Shown here: one piece after another, positions 1-7,138 of the stretch
How the letters are laid out: the number at the start of each line of letters is the position of its first letter
Position numbering within the stretch: the first letter of the stretch is position 1
Assembly (NCBI GenBank): GCA_016880375.1
Contig: JAEHDO010000456.1
Location: 1 to 12,402 of the forward strand
Source of the DNA: Betaproteobacteria bacterium
Lineage (GTDB): Bacteria > Pseudomonadota > Gammaproteobacteria > Burkholderiales > Rhodocyclaceae
Length of the DNA: 12,402 nt
Direction of reading: 5' to 3'
Translations under genes and position numbers: made by a program
Notes under the pieces: model-generated
What the model saw: the letters and a program-made list of their open reading frames with translations, nothing else
Databases searched by the model: none
Told to the model about the DNA's origin: nothing

Positions 1-2036
1 CCGTCATTTCGCTGATGGCGATTCCGGTATCGCTGTTTGCCACGGCGCTGGTGTTCCGCTACTTCGGCCTGTCGATCAACACCATGACGCTGGGTGGCCT
101 GGCCATCGCCATCGGCGGCCTGGTCGATGACGCTGTGGTCGGCGTCGAGAACGTGCTGCGGCGCCTGAAGGAAGACCGGGCCAAGCACCACGATCATCGA
201 ATGCACCCGATTGAACTAGTGGCCCATGCGACGATGGAAGTGCGTTCGGCCATCCTCTACGCAACGATTATTATCGTGCTGGTTTTCCTGCCGCTGTTCG
301 CACTGCCCGGTATGGAAGGTCGGCTGTTCGTGCCGCTCGGCATCGCTTTCATCGTTTCGACGCTGGCCTCGCTGGTGGTGTCGGTGACGGTGACGCCGGT
401 GCTCTCCTTCTACCTGCTGCCCAGAATGAAGTCGCTCGATCATGGCGATACGAAACTGCTGGCCTGGCTGAAAGCCAGCTATGGCCGCAGTTTGCAGGCG
501 GTGCTCAACCGGCCTAAAGCGGCGTTGGCTGCCGGTGCTGTTGCCGTTCTGGTGGCAGCGGTCGCGGTGCCCTTCTTCCCAAAAACCTTCCTGCCGCCCT
601 TCAATGAGGGAACGCTACTGATTGGCATGCGCCTTAATCCCGGCGTCACGCTGGCCGAGTCGTCGGCCCTGGCGCAACAGGCCGAGGTGCTAGTCAAGGC
701 AGTGCCGGAAGTTGTGCACGTCGGGCGGCGCAGCGGCCGGGCGGAACTCGACGAGCATGCGGAAGGCGTTCACGTCAGTGAACTGGATGTCGGCCTGAAG
801 CCGGCGTCCGAAATGACGCGCTCGATGGGCGAAATTTCGGCCGACATTCGCGCCCGCCTGATCAACCTGCCGGCAGCGGTTGCTATCGGCCAGCCCATCT
901 CGCACCGCATCGATCATATGCTGTCCGGCGTGCGCTCGCAGATCGCTATCAAGATTTTTGGCGACGACCTGGACACGCTACGTGGTCAGGCCGATGTGCT
1001 GCGCGGCAGGTTGGCCGGTATTCCCGGCGTTGTCGATCTGGAAATTGAGAAGCAGGTACTGGCCCCGCAGATCAAGGTCAGTGTCAACTACGCGACGGCC
1101 GCACAGTACGGCGTGCCGACGCCACAGATTCTGGCGACGCTGCAAAGCCTGGTCGAAGGTGAAAAAGTAACGCAAGTGGTCGAGGGCGGCCGGCGCTTTG
1201 CGCTGGTCGTGCGTTTGCCCGAATCGTCCCGCTCGTTGCAAGGGCTGGGGCGGATATTGCTGGAAACGCCCGGCGGCCCGATTCCCCTGTCAAAAATCGC
1301 CACCATCGAGGATGGCGACGGGCCGAATCAGGTCAGCCGCGACGATGGCAAGCGGCGCATCGTGATTTCGGCCAACGCCCAAGGGCGGGCATTGTCCGAG
1401 ATTATCGAGGACATCCGCAAGGTGGTCGGCGACAGCAAACTGCCTGAAGGCTACTTCATCACCCTGGGCGGACAGTTCCAGGCGCAAGAAGAGGCTTCGC
1501 GGCTGGTTGGTCTGCTCTCCATCGTCTCGCTGGTGCTGATGTTTGTGGTGCTCTTCAGTCGCTACAAGTCGGTCGTGCTGTCGGCGCTGATCATGGCCAA
1601 CATTCCGCTGGCACTGGTTGGCGCAGTGCTCGGTTTGTGGCTTTCCGGGCAGCCGCTATCGGTCGCCGCGCTGGTCGGCTTCATCACGTTGGCTGGCATC
1701 TCGGTACGCAACGGCATCCTCAAGGTCAGCCATTACATCAACCTGATGCGCATCGAAGGCGAGAACTTCGACCACAAGATGATCCTGCGCGGCTCTCTGG
1801 AACGTCTTGCACCCGTCTTGATGACGGCGCTGGTGACGGCCTTCGCGCTGGCACCGTTGTTGTTCGAGGCCGAGCGGCCGGGTACGGAAATCCTGCATCC
1901 GGTCGCAGTGGTCATCTTTTCGGGCCTGATCAGCTCAACCCTGCTCGACACCTTCCTGACACCCGCCATGTTCTGGCTGTTCGGCCGCAAGGATGCGGAA
2001 CGCCTGATGAACGATAGCGATGCCGGTGCGCTCTAA
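1..2036 (+). CDS. Heavy-metal efflux RND permease (CzcA/CusA-type), 5' end outside window
   Basis: Inner-membrane proton-driven pump subunit of an RND tripartite exporter. The reading frame is open to the window edge (first full codon at 3), so the ATG at 15 is internal and the N-terminal third (TM1-3, first porter domain) is missing; about 677 residues are present. Near window residues 38-50 the TM4 segment shows the charged signature GGLVDDAVVGVEN, the place where HME-RND pumps carry proton-relay acidic residues. TM4-6 are followed by a cytoplasmic link and TM7 (about 170-190). The second periplasmic porter loop contains GRAELDEHAEGVH, typical of HME pumps. The C-terminal membrane bundle, TM8-12, follows from about 510 to 665. 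The family is clear. The metal is not: the VDDAVV motif differs from the textbook DGAIVM of Zn/Co pumps and the MVDAAIVM of CusA. The downstream His-rich protein starts 25 nt after the stop. Confidence 0.93.
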   Translation, partial: VISLMAIPVSLFATALVFRYFGLSINTMTLGGLAIAIGGLVDDAVVGVENVLRRLKEDRAKHHDHRMHPIELVAHATMEVRSAILYATIIIVLVFLPLFALPGMEGRLFVPLGIAFIVSTLASLVVSVTVTPVLSFYLLPRMKSLDHGDTKLLAWLKASYGRSLQAVLNRPKAALAAGAVAVLVAAVAVPFFPKTFLPPFNEGTLLIGMRLNPGVTLAESSALAQQAEVLVKAVPEVVHVGRRSGRAELDEHAEGVHVSELDVGLKPASEMTRSMGEISADIRARLINLPAAVAIGQPISHRIDHMLSGVRSQIAIKIFGDDLDTLRGQADVLRGRLAGIPGVVDLEIEKQVLAPQIKVSVNYATAAQYGVPTPQILATLQSLVEGEKVTQVVEGGRRFALVVRLPESSRSLQGLGRILLETPGGPIPLSKIATIEDGDGPNQVSRDDGKRRIVISANAQGRALSEIIEDIRKVVGDSKLPEGYFITLGGQFQAQEEASRLVGLLSIVSLVLMFVVLFSRYKSVVLSALIMANIPLALVGAVLGLWLSGQPLSVAALVGFITLAGISVRNGILKVSHYINLMRIEGENFDHKMILRGSLERLAPVLMTALVTAFALAPLLFEAERPGTEILHPVAVVIFSGLISSTLLDTFLTPAMFWLFGRKDAERLMNDSDAGAL

Positions 2037-2061
2037 TTATTGCTCTACGAAAGGAAATCCC

Positions 2062-2445
2062 ATGAAACCGATTTATTTTCTCGCCGCTTTTGCCTTCTCC
2101 ATGTCCGGCCTTGCCTTCGCCGCCGGTGGTCACGACCATGGCCACGAACGCAAGCCGCTTCACGGCGGCGTCGTCAGCGAGGTCAAGGATGTGGATTACG
2201 AACTGGTGGTCAAGCCGGATTTGATTCAGTTGCATTTGCGCGATCATGGCAAGCCGGTGGATGTCTCGAAGTCCAACGCCAAGCTGACCATCCTCGTCGG
2301 TGCTGATAAGCAGGAAGTCGAGTTGAAACCGGTAGGCCAGCAACTGGAAGCCACAGGCAGTTTCAAATTTGCCAACAGCAAGATTGTCGCGTTGGTATCC
2401 GTGCCGGGCAAAGCCACAGCAACGGTTCGCTTCGTGTTGAAATAG
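2062..2445 (+). CDS. Small secreted His-rich protein, metal-cluster associated
   Basis: Predicted 127-residue periplasmic protein. The ATG at 2062 is chosen over an in-frame ATG at 2020 because an AAGGAAA ribosome site lies just before it, a signal peptide starts directly there, and the earlier start would overlap the RND gene. Residues 1-20 form a classic signal peptide ending AFA, with cleavage before A21. The mature N-terminus carries a His cluster (GGHDHGHERKPLHGG, about 22-36) suited to binding metal ions. The rest looks like a small beta-rich domain. Position 25 nt after an HME-type RND gene suggests a periplasmic metal-binding accessory to that pump; this is inferred from context and composition. 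No named family is assigned. Confidence 0.85.
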   Translation: MKPIYFLAAFAFSMSGLAFAAGGHDHGHERKPLHGGVVSEVKDVDYELVVKPDLIQLHLRDHGKPVDVSKSNAKLTILVGADKQEVELKPVGQQLEATGSFKFANSKIVALVSVPGKATATVRFVLK

Positions 2446-2457
2446 AAGGAGGGTCGC

Positions 2458-2886
2458 ATGTCTGCGGTTGCAAAAATACTCCCCACTTGTATCTTGGGCG
2501 TGACACTTTCCGGTTGTGCCGGGCATACCCATCAGCTGGAATCGGTGAACGAGTCCTCACCCGTCACTGGCTCCTTTAGCCACGACGGCACACAGGTGCC
2601 GGTCATGGTTCTGGAACTCGAAGGAGCACGATATGAGGGGCGAGGATTTGAGATTAGGCGTCATCAAGACCTAGCAGAAATGCGTAAGTTGTATGGCCCT
2701 GGCAAACATTACGACCGAATTGCCAGCGGCGTGGATAGAGATCACCTAAGGAGTTCGGCATCGCCGGTACTACGTGCCCCCAATGGGGAGACGATTCGAT
2801 GCCTACTGACTTGGGGGCCGGGCCAAGACCCCGCCGGGGTTTGTACAAAATCTGATGGGAAGCAGATTGCTGTTCGCTTCGACTGA
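2458..2886 (+). CDS. Unrecognised outer-membrane-type lipoprotein
   Basis: 142 residues, not recognised. A strong AAGGAGGG ribosome site 4 nt before the ATG and a 12-nt gap to the previous stop suggest cotranscription with the His-rich gene. The N-terminus is a lipoprotein signal with lipobox LSGC and lipidated Cys20; Ala follows the Cys, so outer-membrane sorting is expected. A short HTH motif comes next (about 23-25). The mature domain has two further cysteines, C115 and C129, that could form a disulfide near the C-terminus (RCLLTWGPGQDPAGVC). Codon use is unlike the neighbours, with AGG, CTA, GGA and CGA codons in the middle, which hints at a different origin. The only functional clue is position beside metal-efflux genes. 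Confidence 0.8.
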   Translation: MSAVAKILPTCILGVTLSGCAGHTHQLESVNESSPVTGSFSHDGTQVPVMVLELEGARYEGRGFEIRRHQDLAEMRKLYGPGKHYDRIASGVDRDHLRSSASPVLRAPNGETIRCLLTWGPGQDPAGVCTKSDGKQIAVRFD

Positions 2887-2898
2887 TTCTGGGTAAGC

Positions 2899-2961
2899 CT
2901 GTGTCCTCCTAATCGTCAAATTACACGATCCGTCGGACTCCATCTTTTCCAACCTGCCTCA
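2899..2961 (-). mobile_element. Solo terminal remnant of the IS3-family element found at 7139-7646
   Basis: This 63-bp stretch matches 7584-7646 with 6 differences. It covers the 32-bp terminal inverted repeat (2930-2961, ending TGCCTCA) and the adjoining leader up to the base next to the orfA start codon. The rest of the element is absent, and sequence to the left of 2899 no longer resembles it. Orientation is the same as the larger copy. It is a scar of an insertion whose remainder was deleted. Confidence 0.85.
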
Positions 2962-3075
2962 TTGCAAAAGGCGAGCCGATTCATGGAGTGCCTCAGCAAA
3001 ACACCGGAACGGGTTATGGCTTATTTCAAACATTCCGCCGTCCAATATGCAGCATTACCGGCTATTTGATTGCCG
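2962..3075. other. Non-coding stretch between IS scar and sbp control region
   Basis: I see no convincing gene here. A weak hairpin is formed by CCGGC (3058-3062) and GCCGG (3072-3076) around a 9-nt loop. The base composition is more AT-rich than the flanking genes, as expected for a promoter-upstream region. Confidence 0.5.
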
Positions 3076-3135
3076 GGTTATAAGCAAATTCAAAAACCGT
3101 CTTTGTGGTTATAAGTGACTCCGCTAGATTAGCGG
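3076..3135 (+). promoter_or_regulatory. Putative sbp promoter with twin GGTTATAAG repeats and a palindrome
   Basis: GGTTATAAG occurs twice (3076-3084 and 3107-3115), 31 bp apart, about three helical turns, so both copies would face the same side of the DNA. The second copy contains TATAAG (3110-3115), a good -10, preceded by TTCAAA (3089-3094) at 15-bp spacing. An alternative is TTGTGG (3103-3108) with TAGATT (3125-3130) at 16 bp. The perfect palindrome CCGCTA-GAT-TAGCGG spans 3121-3135 and would be a hairpin at the 5' end of the transcript in the first model. Sulfate-uptake operons are usually activated by CysB, and the AT-rich repeats are candidate sites. The exact promoter is unproven. Confidence 0.45.
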
Positions 3136-3156
3136 CCATCCATAGCGAGGTGAATC

Positions 3157-4155
3157 ATGACCCATTTCCGTAAATCGATAGCTACCGTTCTGCTCAGCCT
3201 GGTTGCCGGGGCCGCCCTGGCAGATGCCACGCTGCTCAACGCGTCCTACGACGTCGCGCGCGATGTCTACAAGGACTACAACCCGATGTTCCAGAAGCAC
3301 TGGAAAGCCAACGCTGGCGAAAGCGTGGAGTTGAAGCAGTCGCACGGCGGCTCGACCAAGCAGGTGCGGGCCGTGGCCGACGGGCTGGAGGCCGACGTGG
3401 TGACGATGAATCAGGCCAACGATATCGAGTTCTTGGCCGAGAAAGGTCTGGTCGCCAAGGACTGGGCAAAGAAGTTCCCGAACAACGCTTCGCCCTACAC
3501 ATCGGCGATGGTCTTCATCGTGCGCAAGGGCAATCCCAAGGCCCTGAAGGATTGGGCCGACCTGGCAGCGCCGGGTGTTCAGGTCATCATGCCGCACCCG
3601 AAGAACACCGGCAACGGCCGCAATACCTATCTGTCGGCCTGGGCTTGGGCGCTCAAGCAACCGGGCGGCAGCGACAAAACGGCGCAGGAATTCGTCGGCA
3701 AGCTGTTGAAGAACGCTCCGCTGTTCGCCGCCGGTGGCCGTGACGCGACAACGACCTTCATGCAGCGTGGCATGGGCGATGCGTTGATCACCTTTGAATC
3801 CGAAGCCGAAATGATCGCCAAGGAATTCGGCAAGGGCAATTTCGAGGTGGTCTATCCCAGCCTGACCATGCAGACCGAGTTCCCGGTCGCTGTCGTCGAG
3901 AAGGTGGTGGACAAGAAGGGAACGCGCAAGCAGGCCACGGCTTACCTGGAGTACCTGTGGTCCAAAGAAGGCCAGGAGAACGCCGCGCAGAACTACCTGC
4001 GGCCGCGTGACGCCGAGCTGCTGAAGAAGTATGCGGCGTTCTTCCCGCCGGTGAAGACATTCACCGTCGATGAGGTGTTCGGCGGTGCCAACAAGGCATT
4101 TGCCACCCACTTCAAGGATGGCGGCACTTTCGACCAGATTTACGTCGCCAAGTAA
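3157..4155 (+). CDS. sbp: Periplasmic sulfate-binding protein
   Basis: 332-residue solute-binding protein that captures sulfate in the periplasm and delivers it to the CysTWA ABC transporter for assimilatory sulfur supply. Residues 1-22 are a signal peptide ending ALA. The mature start, LLNASYDVARDVYKDYN, is the family hallmark (Sbp/CysP typically LLNVSYDPTRELY...). The ligand-site segments SHGGS (62-66) and PKNTGNGRNTYLSAW follow, both characteristic of the sulfate/thiosulfate group. Length is normal for Sbp. The start has an AGGTG ribosome site 6 nt upstream. Placement directly before cysT-cysW-cysA supports the role. Sbp and the thiosulfate-preferring CysP are close relatives, so thiosulfate as co-substrate cannot be excluded. 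Confidence 0.95.
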   Translation: MTHFRKSIATVLLSLVAGAALADATLLNASYDVARDVYKDYNPMFQKHWKANAGESVELKQSHGGSTKQVRAVADGLEADVVTMNQANDIEFLAEKGLVAKDWAKKFPNNASPYTSAMVFIVRKGNPKALKDWADLAAPGVQVIMPHPKNTGNGRNTYLSAWAWALKQPGGSDKTAQEFVGKLLKNAPLFAAGGRDATTTFMQRGMGDALITFESEAEMIAKEFGKGNFEVVYPSLTMQTEFPVAVVEKVVDKKGTRKQATAYLEYLWSKEGQENAAQNYLRPRDAELLKKYAAFFPPVKTFTVDEVFGGANKAFATHFKDGGTFDQIYVAK

Positions 4156-4172
4156 GCGTTCGCCCGCCCGCC

Positions 4173-4206
4173 AAAGCCGGCCGGGTTCTGCCCGGCCTGA
4201 GGCTTT
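4173..4206 (+). terminator. Strong hairpin between sbp and cysT (attenuator or mRNA-stabilising)
   Basis: AAAGCC (4173-4178) and GGCCGGG (4179-4185) pair with CCCGGCC (4191-4197) and GGCTTT (4201-4206), around a 5-nt loop and a 3-nt bulge: 13 pairs, mostly GC. No T-run follows, so it is not a standard intrinsic terminator. Such hairpins after a binding-protein gene commonly protect the upstream mRNA, giving more binding protein than permease. That role is inferred here. Confidence 0.6.
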
Positions 4207-4250
4207 GCTGCGGTCGACCGGAGAATTTGGCCAAAAAAACAAGAATACTC

Positions 4251-5126
4251 ATGTCCGCAAAATCCCAACGCGTGTTGCCTGGCTTCGGTCTGGCGCTGGG
4301 CTATACGCTGGTCTATCTCTCGTTACTGATCCTGCTGCCCCTCGGCGGCATGATACTCAAGGCGTCCGAACTCGGTTTCGGCCAGATTCTCGACATCGCG
4401 CTCGGCGAACGCTCGCTGGCGGCCTTTCGTGTCACCTTCGTGTCGTCGTTGCTGGCCGCGTCGATCAATGCCTTCTTCGGGCTGATCGTAGCCTGGATCC
4501 TCGTTCGCTATTCTTTTCCCGGCAAGCGCTTCGTCGATGCGCTGGTCGATCTGCCATTCGCGCTGCCGACAGCGGTGGCCGGCATCACGCTGGCCACGCT
4601 TTACGCCGGCAACGGCTGGTTGGGGCAGTACCTTGAGCCACTGGGGGTCAAGGTGGCCTATACGCCGCTCGGCATCATCGTCGCCCTGACCTTCATTACC
4701 CTGCCCTTCGTCGTCCGCACCTTGCAGCCGGTGATCGAGGATATCGAAACCGAAGTCGAGGAGGCAGCCGCCTCGCTCGGCGCCTCGCGCTGGCAGACCT
4801 TCGTAAAAGCGATTTTCCCGGCCATCGGCCCGGCCTTGCTCACCGGCTTCGCGCTGGCCTTTGCCCGGGCGCTCGGCGAATTCGGCTCGGTCATCTTCAT
4901 CGCCGGCAACCTGCCGCTGATTTCCGAAATCGTGCCGCTGCTGATCATCTCCAAGCTGGAGCAGTACGACGTGCTCGGCGCCACGGCGCTGGCCGTGGTC
5001 ATGCTGGCCATTTCCTTCGTGCTGCTGCTGGTCATCAATGCGCTGCAATGGTGGGCAGCCAATCGGCACAAAAACAGTGAGCCGCTGGAAGTGGCTGCCG
5101 GCAAGACCAAGGCGGGTGCGGCATGA
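4251..5126 (+). CDS. cysT: Sulfate ABC transporter permease CysT (CysU)
   Basis: 291-residue inner-membrane permease forming, with CysW, the channel for sulfate import. The ATG at 4251 gives the usual family N-terminus (RVLPGFGLALGYTLVYLSL...). A TTG at 4227 in the same frame has GGAG upstream but only 3 nt away; ATG 4251 has a weak ribosome site, so the start is moderately certain. Several hydrophobic helices are visible. The binding-protein-dependent permease EAA loop appears near residues 168-185 (EEAAASLGASRWQTF), which docks on the ATPase. The stop overlaps the cysW start by 4 nt (ATGA), indicating translational coupling. The C-terminal tail is hydrophilic and Lys/Ala-rich. Confidence 0.95.
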   Translation: MSAKSQRVLPGFGLALGYTLVYLSLLILLPLGGMILKASELGFGQILDIALGERSLAAFRVTFVSSLLAASINAFFGLIVAWILVRYSFPGKRFVDALVDLPFALPTAVAGITLATLYAGNGWLGQYLEPLGVKVAYTPLGIIVALTFITLPFVVRTLQPVIEDIETEVEEAAASLGASRWQTFVKAIFPAIGPALLTGFALAFARALGEFGSVIFIAGNLPLISEIVPLLIISKLEQYDVLGATALAVVMLAISFVLLLVINALQWWAANRHKNSEPLEVAAGKTKAGAA

Positions 5127-5995
5127 GTAGCAACAAACTGACACGCGCCACGCAGGAACCGGCCTGGGTGCGTTACACGCTGCTGACGGTTGGCCTCGGC
5201 TTCCTGTTCTTCTTCCTCGGGTTGCCGCTGGTCGCGGTTTTCGTCGAAGCGCTGGCGCAGGGCCTGCCGATCTATCTTGAGGCGCTGAAGGAATCGGAAA
5301 CCCGTTCGGCGATCTGGCTGACCATCGTCATTGCGCTGGCCGTGCTGCCCTTCAACATCCTGTTCGGCGTCGCTGCGGCCTGGGCCATCGCCAAGTTCGA
5401 GTTCAAGGGCAAGAGCCTGCTGATCACGCTGATCGACCTGCCCTTCGCGGTGTCGCCGGTGGTCGCCGGCCTGATCTTCATCCTCATGTTCGGCTCGCAG
5501 GGCTATTTCGGCGGGTTGCTGGCGGCCAAGGACGTCAAGATCATCTTCGCCGTGCCGGGCATGATTCTCGCCACCCTGTTCATCACCTTCCCCTTCATCG
5601 CCCGCGAGCTGATCCCGCTGATGCAGTCGCAGGGCAAGGACGAGGAAGAGGCGGCAATCTCGCTCGGCGCCTCCGGCTGGCAGATGTTCTGGCGCGTCAC
5701 CCTGCCCAATATCAAGTGGGGCCTGCTCTACGGCGTGATCCTGTCGAACGCCCGGGCGATGGGCGAATTCGGCGCGGTGTCGGTGGTTTCCGGCCACATC
5801 CGCGGCGAGACCAACACGCTGCCGCTGCACGTCGAGATCCTCTACAACGAATACAACGCGATCGGCGCCTTCGCCGCCGCCTCGGTGCTGGCACTGCTGG
5901 CACTGGTGACGCTGGTGGCCAAGACCATCGTCGAATGGCGCATGAAGGCAGAGACCGACATGCTGAACGCGGAACTCCCCGGCGAGAAAACCTAA
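5123..5995 (+). CDS. cysW: Sulfate ABC transporter permease CysW
   Basis: 290-residue second permease subunit of the sulfate importer. The start overlaps the cysT stop by 4 nt. About six membrane helices are visible, with the EAA loop near residues 173-188 ([15 protein letters not shown]) that contacts CysA. The segment [27 protein letters not shown] is diagnostic of CysW rather than CysT (first 20 residues: [20 protein letters not shown]). The stop TAA shares its last A with the ATG of cysA, so all three membrane/ATPase genes are coupled. Length is standard. Confidence 0.95.
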   Translation: MSSNKLTRATQEPAWVRYTLLTVGLGFLFFFLGLPLVAVFVEALAQGLPIYLEALKESETRSAIWLTIVIALAVLPFNILFGVAAAWAIAKFEFKGKSLLITLIDLPFAVSPVVAGLIFILMFGSQGYFGGLLAAKDVKIIFAVPGMILATLFITFPFIARELIPLMQSQGKDEEEAAISLGASGWQMFWRVTLPNIKWGLLYGVILSNARAMGEFGAVSVVSGHIRGETNTLPLHVEILYNEYNAIGAFAAASVLALLALVTLVAKTIVEWRMKAETDMLNAELPGEKT

Positions 5996-7062
5996 TGAGC
6001 ATCGAAATCCGCAACATCTCGAAGCGCTTCGGCAATTTCGTCGCGCTCGACAACATCAACCTCGACATCCCGACCGGAGAGCTTGTCGCGCTGCTCGGCC
6101 CGTCCGGCTGCGGCAAGACGACCTTGCTGCGCATCATTGCCGGCATGGAGACAGCCGATCAGGGCGAGATCCTCTTCTCCGGCGCCGAAGCGAACCACCT
6201 GCACGCCCGCGAGCGTAATGTTGGTTTCGTCTTCCAGCATTACGCGCTGTTCCGCCACATGACGGTATTCGAGAATGTCGCCTTCGGCCTGCGCGTCAAG
6301 CCGCGCAAGGAGCGTCCGTCCGATGCCGAGATCAAGCGCCGGGTCATGGAGCTGCTCGGCCTCGTGCAACTCGACTGGCTGGCAGATCGTTATCCGTCGC
6401 AACTCTCCGGTGGCCAACGGCAGCGGATTGCACTGGCTCGTGCCCTCGCCGTCGAGCCCAAGGTGCTGCTGCTCGACGAGCCCTTCGGCGCGCTTGATAC
6501 CAAGGTGCGCAAGGAACTGCGCCGCTGGTTGCGCCGCCTGCACGACGACATGCACATCTCGTCGGTGTTCGTCACCCACGACCAGGAAGAAGCGCTGGAA
6601 GTCGCCGATCGCGTGGTGGTCATGAACCACGGCAAGATCGAGCAGATCGGCTCGCCGGACGAGGTGTATTCCAGCCCCGCCTCGCCCTTCGTGTACCAGT
6701 TCCTCGGCAACGTGAACGTCTTCCATAGCCGGGTGCAGGGAGGTTACGCCGAAGTCGAGTGCCGCGAGAAGCCGGAGCGGGCCACCGCCTTCGTCCGGCC
6801 GCACGATATCGACATCACCCACTCGATTGCCGAAGGCAGCCTAGAGGCGACTGTGCAGCATGTGCATCCGATCGGACCGGTGGTCCGTATCGAGTTACTG
6901 CATGGAAGGGAAATCGTCGAAGTCGAACTGTCGCGCGAGCGCCACGAGGCGCTGCAACTGGCGGTCGGCCAGGGGGTCTGGTTCCGGCCGCGTCAGCTGC
7001 GGTTCTTCGGGGCCGACAATCAGCCTTCGGCTGCGTCGGAAAAACAGGCTTTCCTGTTCTGA
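5995..7062 (+). CDS. cysA: Sulfate/thiosulfate import ATP-binding protein CysA
   Basis: 355-residue cytoplasmic ATPase that powers the CysTW channel. The start at 5995 ([14 protein letters not shown]) overlaps the cysW stop by one base. The frame continues upstream into cysW, but that extension is coincidental. Motifs in order: Walker [10 protein letters not shown] (35-43), Q-loop Gln81, ABC signature LSGGQ (137-141), Walker B VLLLDE (157-162), D-loop GALD, and H-loop His195. The C-terminal part (about 240-345) is the TOBE-like regulatory domain, including FVRPHDIDI, typical of CysA. The gene looks intact and ends the operon; an IS element begins 76 nt downstream. Confidence 0.96.
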   Translation: MSIEIRNISKRFGNFVALDNINLDIPTGELVALLGPSGCGKTTLLRIIAGMETADQGEILFSGAEANHLHARERNVGFVFQHYALFRHMTVFENVAFGLRVKPRKERPSDAEIKRRVMELLGLVQLDWLADRYPSQLSGGQRQRIALARALAVEPKVLLLDEPFGALDTKVRKELRRWLRRLHDDMHISSVFVTHDQEEALEVADRVVVMNHGKIEQIGSPDEVYSSPASPFVYQFLGNVNVFHSRVQGGYAEVECREKPERATAFVRPHDIDITHSIAEGSLEATVQHVHPIGPVVRIELLHGREIVEVELSRERHEALQLAVGQGVWFRPRQLRFFGADNQPSAASEKQAFLF

Positions 7063-7083
7063 TCTGGGGCAAATCGGGCGAAC

Positions 7084-7107
7084 GGGGCGGGTGACATAAT
7101 CCGCCCC
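7084..7107 (+). terminator. GC hairpin after cysA, possible operon terminator
   Basis: GGGGCGG (7084-7090) pairs perfectly with CCGCCCC (7101-7107) around a 10-nt loop, 21 nt past the cysA stop. No T-run follows, so it may be a weak or Rho-assisted terminator. The loop contains CATAAT (7095-7100), a good -10 sequence, so the site could instead be a promoter for a gene since removed by the IS event. Confidence 0.4.
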
Positions 7108-7138
7108 ACTTCGTCTGCACAACCGTACCCGGTGATAT

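Noticed and set aside
3124..4242. Long minus-strand open frame opposite sbp (372 codons)
   Set aside because: It lies exactly opposite a clear sulfate-binding protein; its product is rich in Arg, Gly, Leu and His with no family features. It is an artefact of GC-rich third positions.
4227..4250. TTG start for cysT, 8 codons upstream
   Set aside because: The GGAG is only 3 nt from the TTG and the extra residues (MAKKTRIL) are not typical; ATG 4251 gives the usual CysT start. Not fully excluded.
4658..5830. Minus-strand open frame opposite cysT/cysW (390 codons)
   Set aside because: Composition dominated by Gln, Asp, Glu, Arg and His, mirroring the hydrophobic codons of the permeases; no start context, no recognisable domain.
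5716..5994. N-terminal extension of cysA by 93 codons
   Set aside because: The extension is the cysW sequence read in another frame; the true CysA N-terminus begins at 5995 with an ATG overlapping the cysW stop.
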